Positions 1 to 8,907 are shown, numbered from the stretch's first letter. The stretch: DNA of 64,000 bases from Bradyrhizobium sp. NDS-1 (GCF_032918005.1 NZ_CP136628.1:7581891-7645890); one strand, 5' to 3'. Notes: generated from the sequence alone by a model not told the origin. Made by a program: numbers and translations.

Positions 1-327
1 GCGATAGACGGGATCGCGGATCATCTCGACGAAGGCTCCGACATCAGGATATTCGGCGATGAAGCAATGGTCCCAGCGCTCGTCCTGGGGGCCGATCAAC
101 ATCAGCTCGAACCTGCCCTGCCAGACGATGCGGCCGCCGAGGCGTTCGAACACCGGGCCGCTCTCGCGGCCATAGGCTGCGTAAGCTTCCGCGCCGCTCG
201 CCTTGCGTCCGTCCGGATAGGCCGCTTCCTTGCGCAGGCGCACCAGGTTGAGCATGTGGATCGGGCCGGGGCGATCGTCGTCCCGGAATTGTGCGAAGAT
301 CTCCTTGGTCGGATCGATATGGCCCAT
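1..327 (-). CDS. DUF1330 family protein, 3' end beyond the window
   Basis: Reading leftwards from an ATG at 327, an uninterrupted frame of 109 codons runs off the left edge. The start is supported by a GAGGAAA ribosome binding site eight bases upstream. The protein begins MGHIDPTKEIFAQF and contains GPIHMLNLVR and an AYAAYGRESGPVFERLGGRIV stretch, the ferredoxin-like pattern of DUF1330 proteins (small dimeric alpha/beta-barrel-like proteins of uncertain role). The usual family length is about 95-130 residues, so little is missing. A second, dissimilar DUF1330 protein lies at 43425-43718. Function is not known; the family assignment is what I am confident in. Confidence 0.75.
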   Translation of the reverse strand, partial: MGHIDPTKEIFAQFRDDDRPGPIHMLNLVRLRKEAAYPDGRKASGAEAYAAYGRESGPVFERLGGRIVWQGRFELMLIGPQDERWDHCFIAEYPDVGAFVEMIRDPVYR

Positions 328-497
328 GTGTGTTTCCTCGGGTTTTGTGCGGACGATCCTAGCTCCGGCACCAAAGGAGCGGAACTGCGGGGTGCGAATG
401 CCCCACCTCCTAATCACGCGTTAACGCCGGGGTAACCGGGCCTTAAACAGCGCCCGCTAGCGTCTCGGCGGGGCGGGCTGACCGGACGTATTTGCGT

Positions 498-2705
498 ATG
501 GCGTGGGGAAAGAAAAAGGGTGGGCGGAAGGAGCCGCTGTTCGGCTTGCCCGCGGCGCTCGCCGATCTGCGCCTCACCGCGGCCGATCGCATTCCCGGCG
601 GCGACGACAAGCCGAAGAAATCGACGAAATCATCCGCCAAGCGCAAGAGCGAGGATGCCGGCGCCGAGCCGCCGCGCGAGCGCAAGGCACCGGCCGGCCG
701 CAGCGGCGCCAAGCGGCGCGCAAAGTCGCGCGGCGGCTTTGGTCTCGGCCGCCTGGTCTATTGGGGCGCCGTGCTGAGCCTGTGGGGCGTGATCGCCGCG
801 ATCGGCGTCGTGATCTATGTCGGCGCCCATCTGCCGCCGATCCAGTCGCTGGAGATTCCCAAGCGCCCGCCGACGATCCAGATCGTCGGTGTCGACGGCA
901 GCATGCTGGCGCAGCGCGGCGAGATGGCCGGCGCCAATGTCGCACTGCAGGACCTCCCGCCATACCTGCCAAAGGCGTTCATCGCCATCGAGGACCGCCG
1001 CTTCTATTCGCATTTCGGCATCGATCCCGTCGGCATCGCGCGTGCCCTCGTCACCAACGTGCTCCATCGCGGCGTCTCGCAGGGCGGTTCGACCCTGACG
1101 CAGCAGCTTGCCAAGAACCTGTTCCTGACCCAGGAGCGCACCCTGCAGCGCAAGCTGCAGGAGGCGGAGCTCGCGATCTGGCTGGAGCGCAAGCACTCCA
1201 AGAACGAGATCCTGGAGCTCTATCTAAACCGCGTCTATTTCGGCTCGGGCGCCTATGGCGTCGAGGCGGCGGCGCAGAAATATTTCGGCAAGTCGGCCAA
1301 GAACGTCACGGTCGCCGAAGCCGCAATGCTCGCCGGCCTCGTCAAGTCGCCCTCGCGGCTCGCGCCGAACCGCAATCCTGAGGGTGCGGAAGCGCGCGCG
1401 CAAATCGTGCTGGCGGCGATGGCGGACGCGAAATTCATCACCGACGCGCAGGCGAAGGCATCGATCGGCCATCCCTCCTATAACGTGAAGCCCACCGGTG
1501 CCGGCACGGTCAATTACGTCGCCGACTGGGTCGGCGAGGTGCTGGACGATTTGGTCGGCCAGATCGACGAGAGCATCAAGGTCGAGACCACGATCGATCC
1601 GAAGCTGCAGAGCGTGGCCGAAGCCGCCATCATCGACGAGCTCGCCGCCAAGAGCGTCAAGTTCAATGTCAGCCAGGGAGCGCTGGTGGCGATGACGCCT
1701 GATGGCGCCGTGCGCGCCATGGTCGGCGGGCGGAACTATTCCGACAGCCAGTACAACCGCGCGGTCACGGCCAAGCGCCAGCCCGGCTCCTCGTTCAAGC
1801 CGTTCGTGTACCTCACCGCGCTCGAACAGGGGCTGACGCCCGACACGATGCGCCAGGACGCGCCGATCGAGGTCAAGGGCTGGCGGCCCGAGAACTACAC
1901 CCACGAATATTTCGGCGCGGTGACGCTGACGCAGGCGCTGGCGATGTCGCTCAACACGGTCGCCATCCGCCTCGGCCTCGAGGTCGGGCCGAAGAACGTG
2001 GTGCGCACCGCTCACCGGCTCGGCATCTCCTCCAAGCTCGAGCCGAACGCCTCGATCGCGCTCGGCACCTCCGAAGTCTCAGTGGTCGAGCTGGTCGGTG
2101 CCTATGCGCCCTTTGCCAATGGCGGCTTCGCGGTGGCGCCGCATGTCGTGACGCGGATCAGGACGCTCAGTGGCAAGCTGCTCTACATGCGCCAGCCCGA
2201 TGAGCGTAACCAGGTCGTCGACCCCCGCTATGTCGGCATGATGAACACGATGATGCGGGAGACGCTGATCTCAGGCACCGCCAAGAAGGCGGAGATCGCG
2301 GGCTGGCCGGCGGCCGGCAAGACCGGCACCAGCCAGGATTATCGTGACGCCTGGTTCATCGGTTACACCGCCAACCTCGTCACCGGCGTCTGGCTCGGCA
2401 ATGACGACAACTCGCCGACCAAGAAGGCGACCGGCGGCGGCCTGCCAGTGGAAGTCTGGACGCGCTTCATGAGGACGGCGCACGAGGGTGTGCCGGTGGC
2501 AGCCCTTCCGAGTGCACCAGGTGGCTGGGGCCTGTCGAACCTCGCGCAGGCGGCCTCGCAGGTATCACCACCGACAGCGGCTCCAGCGCCGGCTAACAAT
2601 GGCGGCTATCGTCCGCCGCCCCCGACGCGCGCCAATGTGCGGCCGGAAGCGGCTGCCGGGCTCGATGGCTGGCTGATGGACCGGCTGTTTGGCGGAAACC
2701 GATAG
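498..2705 (+). CDS. Penicillin-binding protein 1A family, bifunctional transglycosylase/transpeptidase
   Basis: A 735-residue class A penicillin-binding protein that polymerises lipid II into glycan strands and cross-links the peptides in the periplasm. A long basic cytoplasmic tail rich in K and R (residues 1-80) precedes one membrane anchor (about 85-108). The glycosyltransferase 51 domain shows EDRRFYSHFG near residue 165, GGSTLTQQLAKN and the RKLQEAELAIWLE segment. The transpeptidase domain has the SSFK nucleophile motif near residue 431, SLN and KTGT near residue 608. A TTG six bases upstream is in frame, but ATG at 498 is preferred. The gene stands alone, with no partner in the same direction. 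The C-terminus is a proline/alanine-rich tail. Whether it is the main or an auxiliary PBP1 cannot be told from the sequence. Confidence 0.93.
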   Translation: MAWGKKKGGRKEPLFGLPAALADLRLTAADRIPGGDDKPKKSTKSSAKRKSEDAGAEPPRERKAPAGRSGAKRRAKSRGGFGLGRLVYWGAVLSLWGVIAAIGVVIYVGAHLPPIQSLEIPKRPPTIQIVGVDGSMLAQRGEMAGANVALQDLPPYLPKAFIAIEDRRFYSHFGIDPVGIARALVTNVLHRGVSQGGSTLTQQLAKNLFLTQERTLQRKLQEAELAIWLERKHSKNEILELYLNRVYFGSGAYGVEAAAQKYFGKSAKNVTVAEAAMLAGLVKSPSRLAPNRNPEGAEARAQIVLAAMADAKFITDAQAKASIGHPSYNVKPTGAGTVNYVADWVGEVLDDLVGQIDESIKVETTIDPKLQSVAEAAIIDELAAKSVKFNVSQGALVAMTPDGAVRAMVGGRNYSDSQYNRAVTAKRQPGSSFKPFVYLTALEQGLTPDTMRQDAPIEVKGWRPENYTHEYFGAVTLTQALAMSLNTVAIRLGLEVGPKNVVRTAHRLGISSKLEPNASIALGTSEVSVVELVGAYAPFANGGFAVAPHVVTRIRTLSGKLLYMRQPDERNQVVDPRYVGMMNTMMRETLISGTAKKAEIAGWPAAGKTGTSQDYRDAWFIGYTANLVTGVWLGNDDNSPTKKATGGGLPVEVWTRFMRTAHEGVPVAALPSAPGGWGLSNLAQAASQVSPPTAAPAPANNGGYRPPPPTRANVRPEAAAGLDGWLMDRLFGGNR

Positions 2706-2736
2706 GTTCTGCCTGAGGTCGAGGATGGCCTCAGAA

Positions 2737-2769
2737 CAAAAATTGCGAAAACAACCCCATGCACAGTAG
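2737..2769. repeat. Dispersed 33-base motif, copy 1
   Basis: These 33 bases (starting CAAAAATTGCGAAAACAA and ending ATGCACAGTAG) recur at 54025-54057 with two mismatches and in the same orientation, 51 kb away. Both copies are intergenic. Here the copy lies just past the PBP gene and a weak CTGAGG/CCTCAG hairpin (2713-2734). Such near-identical short sequences in two unrelated intergenic sites point to a dispersed repeat family rather than chance. Confidence 0.7.
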
Positions 2770-2832
2770 CCGGGGATAACGAAATCAACGGCTTGCGCGG
2801 GCAGCGCAAAGGCTTGAAGCGCGCCAGAAAAC

Positions 2833-3027
2833 CGCTGTCATGCCCCGCGACCCGGCTACGCCCAAGGCTTCGCCGAGCTTTCGGTCTTGGGCGCGCCGAA
2901 GCTTTAGCGCAGGCGGCAAGCAGGGAGGCTGGTACGCCGCGGCTTCTCGGCTCCATAGCAAGTGGCTCTGGAATACCGGATCGCCCGCTCCAGTGCGCAA
3001 GAGCGCACAAGGCGGGCGATGACAGCG
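2833..3027. repeat. Palindromic intergenic element, about 195 bp
   Basis: The ends are imperfect inverted repeats: CGCTGTCATGCCCCGC (2833-2848) against GCGGGCGATGACAGCG (3012-3027), 14 of 16 bases pairing, with further internal GCCCGC/GCGGGC pairing. It fills most of the gap between the convergent PBP and DUF45 genes. No coding sequence is supported in 2706-3050. It is likely a non-autonomous repeat that may also end transcription from both sides. Confidence 0.6.
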
Positions 3028-3050
3028 TCGGATGAGGCGACAGCGAGGGC

Positions 3051-3806
3051 CTAATCCTCGACGCCGTACCGGTGCAGATCGTTGCCGTAGGTGTCGAGCC
3101 ACTTCTTGGCGCGTTCCATCGACGGACAGACCTTGCCGCAGACGCGCCAGAACCGCGCTGAGTGGTTCATCTCGACGAGATGGGCAACCTCATGCGCGGC
3201 GAGGTAGTCGAGCACGAAGGGCGGCGCGAGGATCAGGCGCCAGGAGAACGACAGCGATCCCGCAGAGGTGCACGAACCCCAGCGGCTGGACTGGTCGCGG
3301 ATCGACAGGCGCTTGACCCTGACGCCAAGCTCGGCCGCGTAGGCTTCCGCCGAGCGCTGAAGATCGCGACGCGCCTCGCGCTTGAGGAAGTCACCGACGC
3401 GGCGATCGACATGTTCGAGCCCGCCGGCAACGCAGAGAACGCGCTCCCCGCTGTCGCGCGTCTCGGTCCACACCGTACCGCGCGTGCCGGCGCGGTGAAC
3501 GATGCGATGCGGCGTGCCGCGCAGCGGTATCACCGTGCCCGGCTGGAACGGCGCCGCCTTCGGCAAGCGACCGAGACGGGCGGCGATCCACGCACCGTGA
3601 CGCTGCGCGAAGTCCTTTGCTTCGGCCAGCGTGCCGCGTGGCGGCATGGTGAGGATGGCTTCGCGGTCGCTCGGATGAATTCTGAGTGTGTAGCGGCGCG
3701 CACGTCTGTGCCGGCGCAATCGGATGGCAAAAAATTGCGATCCGTGGGTGATGACGAGGGTCTTCGGTTCGTGGGGCCGACGATAAAGGAGTGCGCGGGT
3801 AGCCAT
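3051..3806 (-). CDS. YgjP/DUF45-type zinc metallopeptidase-like protein
   Basis: A 251-residue protein starting MATRALLYRR; an in-frame extension to 3890 is possible but reads as non-family sequence. The central VKRLSIRDQSSRWGSC segment and the C-terminal YLAAHEVAHLVEMNHSARFW segment carry the HExxH zinc motif and downstream His of the SprT/YgjP-like (DUF45, M48-related) family. Members are cytoplasmic, probably gluzincin-type proteases; a role in restriction-modification or stress has been suggested for relatives but is not shown. The N-terminal half has the usual KTLVITHGSQFFAIRLRRHRRARRYTLRI strand-rich lead of the family, here rich in Arg. No operon partner is present. The domain call is firm; the substrate is unknown. 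Confidence 0.85.
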   Translation of the reverse strand: MATRALLYRRPHEPKTLVITHGSQFFAIRLRRHRRARRYTLRIHPSDREAILTMPPRGTLAEAKDFAQRHGAWIAARLGRLPKAAPFQPGTVIPLRGTPHRIVHRAGTRGTVWTETRDSGERVLCVAGGLEHVDRRVGDFLKREARRDLQRSAEAYAAELGVRVKRLSIRDQSSRWGSCTSAGSLSFSWRLILAPPFVLDYLAAHEVAHLVEMNHSARFWRVCGKVCPSMERAKKWLDTYGNDLHRYGVED

Positions 3807-4158
3807 GTCTGTCAGTCCGGGGGGCAGGAGGGCGCCCGGATTCTGCCATAACCGCCGCCAGGGAAAGCGCTCGGCGCAAAAACAAATCATTTGCCCAATA
3901 TACAGCGGTCTGGCGTCCGGGAGACCCTACAGACTGGGGGTGGAACCGGCTTTTTTCGCCCCCGCTGGACGCATGCGACACCCCCAAGGGGTGAGGGCGG
4001 ACTCACTCCTATGAAGCTACCTAAATACCGCGAATCTGGCGGGAACCCACCCCTGTCGGAGGCCCAAACAGGACCCGAATTTTCGCCGGGAAAGCCGAAG
4101 ACCGTAGCGAGAGCCGCTCCGATGGAAAATCGGAACGGCTACTTCGCGTGTAAACACG
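3807..4158. other. 352-bp intergenic region with structured, possibly RNA-coding sequence
   Basis: The gap lies between two leftward genes and has no plausible ORF. It includes an A/T-rich patch near 3880-3902 (CAAATCATTTGCCCAATATA), a GGTCT/AGACC hairpin (3907-3924), a G-rich run ending in six T (near 3950), and an 11-of-12 bp hairpin, AGCCGCTCCGAT / ATCGGAACGGCT, at 4112-4140 with a 5-base loop. The last hairpin lies 20 bases past the phaZ stop codon and may end phaZ transcription, although no T-run follows. The density of pairing segments and the A/T-rich promoter-like patch make a small RNA gene possible. I do not recognise the family. Confidence 0.45.
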
Positions 4159-5487
4159 CTATTCGGCGGCGCGCGCCTGCAACGAGCTCGGATTCGCGGC
4201 CGAAACCATGAAGTCATGGATCCGCGGCACGATTTCCGACCTGAAGCGCGAGCCGTTGAACACGCCGTAATGTCCGACGCCCTTCTGGACGTAATGGACG
4301 CGGCGATGATCCGGGATCGAGCTGCACAAGGCGTGCGTTGCTTCGGTCTGGCCGAGACCGGAGATGTCGTCGTTCTCGCCTTCGACCGTCATCAACGCCA
4401 CGCGCGTGACCTTGGAGGGATCGACGCGTGTTCCGCGATGGGTCATCTCGCCCTTCGGCAGCGAGTGCTTCACGAACACGGTGTCGACCGTCTGCAGGTA
4501 ATATTCGGCGGAGAGGTCCATCACCGCGAGATACTCGTCGTAGAATTCGCGATGCTTGTCGACGAGGTCGCCGTCGCCCTTCACCAGATGGGCAAAAAGC
4601 TGCTTGTGGGCGTCCATATGCCGGTCGAGATTCATGCTGATGAAGCCGTTGAGCTGCAAGAATCCCGGATAAACGTCACGCATCATGCCCGGATGCGGGA
4701 ACGGCACCTTGGTGATGACGTGGTTGCGGAACCAGTCGATGCCGCGCTCCTGGGCGAGATTGTTCACCGCGGTCGGATTGCGGCGGGTGTCGATCGGGCC
4801 GCCCATCAGCGTCATCGAGGTCGGCACGAACGGATCGCGTCGCGCTTCCATGACCGAGACGGCGGCGACGACGGGCACCGAGGGCTGGCACACCGCGATG
4901 ACGTGGGTGTTGCCGCCGAGAACGTGCAGCATCTCGATGACGTAGTCGATGTAATCGTCGAGATCGAAGCGGCCGTCGCTGAGCGGCACCATGCGGGCAT
5001 CAGCCCAGTCGGTGATGTAGACCTCATGCGCGGGCAGGAAAGCCTCCACCGTGCCGCGGAGCAGCGTCGCATAATGGCCGGACATCGGCGCCACGATCAG
5101 CACGCGCGGCTGCGGGCTGCGCAGCGGACGGGTGAATTTGCGGTCGAAGTAGAGCAGCCGGCAGAACGGCTTTTCCCAAACCGAGCGGATCTCGATCGGG
5201 ACGCGGATGCCGTTGACCTCGGTGTCGTTGAGACCCCATTCCGGCTTGCCGTAACGGCGCGTGGTCCGCTCGAACAATTCGCAGGCCGCGGCGACCGACT
5301 TGCCGACTTCGGTGCGCGCCCAGGGATTGAGCGGATTCTGGAACAGCAGCTTGGTCGCGTCAGTGACCGCACGCGCCGGATTGAGAGAGGCGTGCGCCAT
5401 CTCGTACATCCAGTACATCGGCGTCGTCAGAACCGGACTGCCTTCGGCCGCCAGGGGCGGCGCGCCGCCAAACTCACCAATCGGCAT
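4159..5487 (-). CDS. phaZ: Intracellular poly(3-hydroxybutyrate) depolymerase
   Basis: A 442-residue protein of the intracellular PhaZ family, which mobilises native cytoplasmic PHB granules to 3-hydroxybutyrate oligomers. The N-terminus (MYWMYEMAHASLNPAR, from residue 24) and the segments APMSGHYATLLRGTVE and VYITDWADARMVPLS are typical. The nucleophile position is Cys200 within HVIAVCQPSVP, the lipase-box-like site in which this family uses cysteine instead of serine. HYGVFNGSRF near the C-terminus holds the candidate catalytic His. The start at 5487 has a GAGGAA site nine bases upstream; ATG at residue 24 is the alternative. A promoter candidate lies at 5514-5542. No phasin or PHB synthase gene is adjacent. 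Confidence 0.9.
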   Translation of the reverse strand: MPIGEFGGAPPLAAEGSPVLTTPMYWMYEMAHASLNPARAVTDATKLLFQNPLNPWARTEVGKSVAAACELFERTTRRYGKPEWGLNDTEVNGIRVPIEIRSVWEKPFCRLLYFDRKFTRPLRSPQPRVLIVAPMSGHYATLLRGTVEAFLPAHEVYITDWADARMVPLSDGRFDLDDYIDYVIEMLHVLGGNTHVIAVCQPSVPVVAAVSVMEARRDPFVPTSMTLMGGPIDTRRNPTAVNNLAQERGIDWFRNHVITKVPFPHPGMMRDVYPGFLQLNGFISMNLDRHMDAHKQLFAHLVKGDGDLVDKHREFYDEYLAVMDLSAEYYLQTVDTVFVKHSLPKGEMTHRGTRVDPSKVTRVALMTVEGENDDISGLGQTEATHALCSSIPDHRRVHYVQKGVGHYGVFNGSRFRSEIVPRIHDFMVSAANPSSLQARAAE

Positions 5488-5513
5488 TTCTATATTCCTC
5501 TTCGCATCGCAGC

Positions 5514-5542
5514 ATACTGCCGAATGCGTAATATTGCGTCAA
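5514..5542 (-). promoter_or_regulatory. Candidate sigma-70-type promoter of phaZ
   Basis: On the minus strand TTGACG (5542-5537) is followed, after 17 bases, by CAGTAT (5519-5514). The -35 match is strong and the -10 weak. Predicted initiation near 5507 would give a leader of about 20 bases before the phaZ start. Confidence 0.4.
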
Positions 5543-5608
5543 TGCATGGTTCCGTACATCTACGTAAGCAGATCGGCCAAATCAGGCTGAATCCACGAGA
5601 AAGTGACG

Positions 5609-6424
5609 TTATTCGCCGCCCGACAGCAGCGAGCCGTTCAGCTTGGCGCTGCGTAAAAGGGCAAGGAATGCTGCAAAAGATGCAACCAGAAGGGCCGCGT
5701 TGAGGGCCAACGCGCCGAGCATCAGATCGGTCCTGAAGGTCTGCATGAGAAGCGCGCGCATCCCTTCGAAGACGTAGGTCGGCGGCAGCGCCCAGGCGAC
5801 GTACTGCAAAAAGGCCGGCAGCACGCTGACGGGATAATAGACGCAGGCCAGCGGCAGGATCGCGAACATCAGGGTCCAGACGATGCTCTCCGCGCCGAGG
5901 CCGTTGCGCAGCACGAGACCCGACACGAAGATGCCGACCGACCAGCTCGTGAAGATCAGATTGCAGAAGAACGCGATCAACGGCAGGCCGAGCGCATAGA
6001 CGTTGAAGTGAAACAGGAACAGGGCGAGCAGCGTCATCGGAACGATCCCGATCGCGAGCCGGATCAGGCTCATCACCATCAGCGACAGCAGAAACTCGAT
6101 CGGCTTCAGCGGGCTCATCATGAGGTTGCCGATGTTGCGCGCCCACATCTCCTCCAGGAACGAGATGGAGAAGCCGAGCTGGCCGCGGAACAGGATGTCC
6201 CAGAGGATGACCGCGCCGATCAGCGTGCCGCCGGCGCGCGCGAAGAAATTGGCGTTCTCGGCGATGTAGAGCTGGAGGAAGCCCCAGGTGATGACCTGCA
6301 GTGCCGGCCAGTACAGCAGCTCGAGCAGCCGCGGCCACGACGACATCAGCAGGTACCAATAGCGCAGGATCATCGCGCCGATGCGATGGACGGAGATGCC
6401 GCGATGGAGGGAGACGTCGGTCAT
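5609..6424 (-). CDS. ABC-2 type transporter permease
   Basis: A 271-residue membrane protein with about six hydrophobic spans, including ELLYWPALQVITWGFLQLY, IGAVILWDILFRGQLGFSIS and the PTYVFEGMRALL segment near the end that is common in ABC-2 permeases. The conserved GNLMMSPLKPIEFLLSLM loop matches the signature region of the family. It forms an exporter with the ATPase at 6575-7378, which is transcribed first in the same direction; a palindromic repeat separates the two. Substrate cannot be inferred; relatives move polysaccharides, drugs or lipids. Start ATG at 6424. Confidence 0.87.
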   Translation of the reverse strand: MTDVSLHRGISVHRIGAMILRYWYLLMSSWPRLLELLYWPALQVITWGFLQLYIAENANFFARAGGTLIGAVILWDILFRGQLGFSISFLEEMWARNIGNLMMSPLKPIEFLLSLMVMSLIRLAIGIVPMTLLALFLFHFNVYALGLPLIAFFCNLIFTSWSVGIFVSGLVLRNGLGAESIVWTLMFAILPLACVYYPVSVLPAFLQYVAWALPPTYVFEGMRALLMQTFRTDLMLGALALNAALLVASFAAFLALLRSAKLNGSLLSGGE

Positions 6425-6449
6425 GGCAGCTACGTCATCTTGAAAGGGC

Positions 6450-6554
6450 CGTCATTCCGGGGCGATGCGCAGCATCGAGCCCGGAATCCATCGGCCCGCA
6501 GCACACGCGGCGAAATGGATTCCGGGCTCGCGCTCCGCGCGCCCCGGAATGACG
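6450..6554. repeat. Palindromic intergenic element (CGTCATTCCGGGGCG family)
   Basis: Perfect 15-bp outer arms, CGTCATTCCGGGGCG (6450-6464) and its complement (6540-6554), enclose a second pair, GAGCCCGGAATCCAT (6477-6491) and its complement (6515-6529). Related elements lie at 14711, 19731 and 59961. The element separates the ATPase and permease genes of one exporter, so it can act as an mRNA hairpin within the operon. Confidence 0.8.
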
Positions 6555-6574
6555 GATGAGACACGTGGGCCGCC

Positions 6575-7378
6575 TCACCTCACCCCCTCCTTGACCCCGT
6601 TCACGCGGCCGCGCGCGACGTCCAGAAACACCTCCTCCAGCGTGGTGCGGTTGTAACGCGCCATGATGGCCTCCGGCGTGTCGTCGTCCTCGATGCGGCC
6701 GCGCTTCATGATGATGACGCGGTCGCAGAGCCGCTCGACCTCGAGCATGTTGTGCGAAGCCAGCAGAATGGTGGCGTTGTTCTCCTTGCGATAGCGCTCC
6801 AGATGCGCCCGCACCCAGTCGGCGGTATCGGGGTCGAGCGAGGCGGTCGGCTCGTCCAGGAGCAGCAGTTCGGGCCGGTTGATCAGCGCTTTCGCAAGCG
6901 CGACGCGGGTCTTCTGCCCGGCGGACAGTTTGCCGTTGGCGCGATCGATGAAATCGGTGAGATCGAGATCGTCGGCGAGCTCCTTGATGCGGCCGGCGAG
7001 GTGCTTCACCGCATAGAGCTTGCCGAACACGGTCAGGTTCTGCCGGACCGTGAGCCGCATCGGCATGTCGACATAGGGGCTCTCGAAGTTCATCCGCCCC
7101 AGCACGGCCGCGCTCTCCTCGGGCATCCGATGACCGAGCACCTGGACGCGGCCGGAGGTCGGCAGCACCAGGCCCATGATCATCGCGATGGTCGTGGTCT
7201 TGCCGGCGCCGTTGCCGCCCAGAAGGCCGGTGATGCTGCCGCGCGGCAGCGAAAACGAGATATCGTCGACGGCGCGGGTCTGCTTGTAGACCTTGACGAG
7301 ATGATCGACCGTGATCGCCGCGGACGGGCTGCGCTCCGCGACAGTCGGCCGACTTGAAGCCTTGTCATTCTCGGTCAT
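6575..7378 (-). CDS. ABC transporter ATP-binding protein (ABC-2 exporter)
   Basis: A 267-residue ATPase that powers the exporter with the permease at 5609-6424. Walker A is GGNGAGKTTT, the signature LSAGQKTRVALAKAL, Walker B LLLLDEPTASLDP, followed by a switch His in ILLASHNMLEVERLC. The C-terminal TPEAIMARYNRTTLEEVFLDVAR tail is the usual ending of ABC-2 (NodI/CcmA-like) subunits. ATG at 7378 is divergent from regS, with 72 bases between the two start codons, so the promoters face each other or overlap. Confidence 0.92.
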   Translation of the reverse strand: MTENDKASSRPTVAERSPSAAITVDHLVKVYKQTRAVDDISFSLPRGSITGLLGGNGAGKTTTIAMIMGLVLPTSGRVQVLGHRMPEESAAVLGRMNFESPYVDMPMRLTVRQNLTVFGKLYAVKHLAGRIKELADDLDLTDFIDRANGKLSAGQKTRVALAKALINRPELLLLDEPTASLDPDTADWVRAHLERYRKENNATILLASHNMLEVERLCDRVIIMKRGRIEDDDTPEAIMARYNRTTLEEVFLDVARGRVNGVKEGVR

Positions 7379-7450
7379 GCTGACCGTCTTCTGCTATTGC
7401 GGCAGGGAGCGCAAGGCTTGTAATCCGGTGGTTCCGCGAGCCCAGCGCTT

Positions 7451-8806
7451 ATGAGCTTAGAAGGCACCACCGCATTGGCCGACATGACCGAACTTGCCGC
7501 CTCCAACTTCCGCCATGCACAGCGGCATATCCGCCTGGACACGATCCTGCGGCTGCGCTGGCTCGCGGTGCTGGGCCAGCTCGCCGCGATCTTCATCGTG
7601 GCGCAGGGGCTGGAGTTCAACGTCGAGATCGTCCCCTGCGTCAGCATCATCGCCCTGTCGGCGGCGCTCAATCTGGGGCTCCAGACCGCGGCCAATCCGA
7701 TGCACCGGCTGGAGCCGATCCAGGCTGCCGGCCTGCTCGCGTTGAACATCGTGGAACTGGCTGGTCTGTTGTTCTTCACCGGGGGTTTGCAGAACCCGTT
7801 CTCGTTCCTGTTCCTCGCGCCGGTGCTGATCTCGGCCACGGCGCTGCCGGCGCGCTTCACGTTCGGCCTCGGCCTGCTCGCCGTGACCTGTGCCTCGATC
7901 CTGTTCTTCTTCCACCTGCCGCTGCCCTGGGATTCCGACGATCCGCTGGTGCTGCCGCCGATCTATCTGCTCGGCGTCTGGCTCTCGATCGCGCTCGCGA
8001 TCGGCGTCACCAGTCTCTACTCGTTCCAGGTGACGGAAGAGGCGCGCAAGCTCGCTGACGCGCTGGCCGCCACCGAACTCGTGCTGACGCGCGAGCAGCA
8101 CCTCACTCAGCTCGACGGGCTCGCAGCCGCAGCCGCGCACGAACTCGGCACGCCGCTCGCCACGATCTTCCTGATCTCGCGCGAGCTGGAAAAGACGGTG
8201 AAGGACGCCGCTTTTGCCGCCGATCTGAAGACCCTGCGCGAGCAGACCCAGCGCTGCCGCGACATCCTGAGCAAGATCACCCAACTCTCCTCCATCGGCG
8301 CGCCGTTCGACCGCATGAAGATGTCGGAGCTGATCGAGGAGGTGGTGGCCCCGCACCGCGATTTCGGCGTCGACATCAAGGTGCGGATCGCGGTGACCGC
8401 CGCGGCCGAGCCGGTCGGCTCGCGCAATCCGGCCATCCTCTACGGCATCGGCAACATCGTCGAGAACGCGGTCGACTTCGCCCGCACCACCGTCGAGGTG
8501 AATGCCTGGTGGAACAAGGACCACATCGAACTTCTGATATCCGACGACGGTCCCGGCATTCCGCCCGATATCCTTAACCGGATTGGCGAGCCCTATCTGT
8601 CGCGGCGACGCGGCCATGATGATGGCAGCGGCGAGCGGCGCGGCCTCGGTTTGGGCGTGTTCATCGCGCGCACCTTGCTGGAACGGACCGGCGCCAAGGT
8701 CTCGTTTACCAACCGGATCTTCCCGGAACACGGTGCCGTGGTCCAGATCACGTGGCCGCGACAGCGATTTGAGACTATCGAGACGCTCGAAGAAACAATA
8801 GGATAG
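7451..8806 (+). CDS. regS: Redox-sensing histidine kinase RegS (RegB/PrrB/ActS family)
   Basis: A 451-residue membrane sensor kinase that signals the redox state to RegR. The N-terminal half has about six membrane spans with the quinone-binding heptapeptide GGLQNPF at residues 111-117. The H-box AAAAHELGTPLATI places the phosphorylated His at 230. A conserved Cys269 in EQTQRCRDIL corresponds to the redox-active cysteine of RegB. The catalytic domain has NIVENAVDFAR, DDGPGIPPDIL and GLGLGVFIA. In Bradyrhizobium RegSR activates fixR-nifA and other low-oxygen genes. ATG at 7451 is used; ATG at 7484 is an alternative. regR follows after 101 bases in the same direction. Confidence 0.93.
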   Translation: MSLEGTTALADMTELAASNFRHAQRHIRLDTILRLRWLAVLGQLAAIFIVAQGLEFNVEIVPCVSIIALSAALNLGLQTAANPMHRLEPIQAAGLLALNIVELAGLLFFTGGLQNPFSFLFLAPVLISATALPARFTFGLGLLAVTCASILFFFHLPLPWDSDDPLVLPPIYLLGVWLSIALAIGVTSLYSFQVTEEARKLADALAATELVLTREQHLTQLDGLAAAAAHELGTPLATIFLISRELEKTVKDAAFAADLKTLREQTQRCRDILSKITQLSSIGAPFDRMKMSELIEEVVAPHRDFGVDIKVRIAVTAAAEPVGSRNPAILYGIGNIVENAVDFARTTVEVNAWWNKDHIELLISDDGPGIPPDILNRIGEPYLSRRRGHDDGSGERRGLGLGVFIARTLLERTGAKVSFTNRIFPEHGAVVQITWPRQRFETIETLEETIG

Positions 8807-8907
8807 GCGCGACCTTGCGTCGCAAACAGGGCCGATCGACTATCGGCGGCCTTGGCACCGCCCGCTTGCGAGGCCATATGTAGACGCGTTGGAGAGAGGA
8901 CAAAACC

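Noticed and set aside
3890..4158. tmRNA, RNase P RNA, SRP RNA or 6S RNA
   Set aside because: None of the diagnostic conserved segments of these RNAs was found; the region is reported only as a candidate of unknown family.
4216..5703. A 495-codon frame antisense to phaZ
   Set aside because: PhaZ on the other strand is a clear family match; the antisense product is rich in His, Asp and Arg only.
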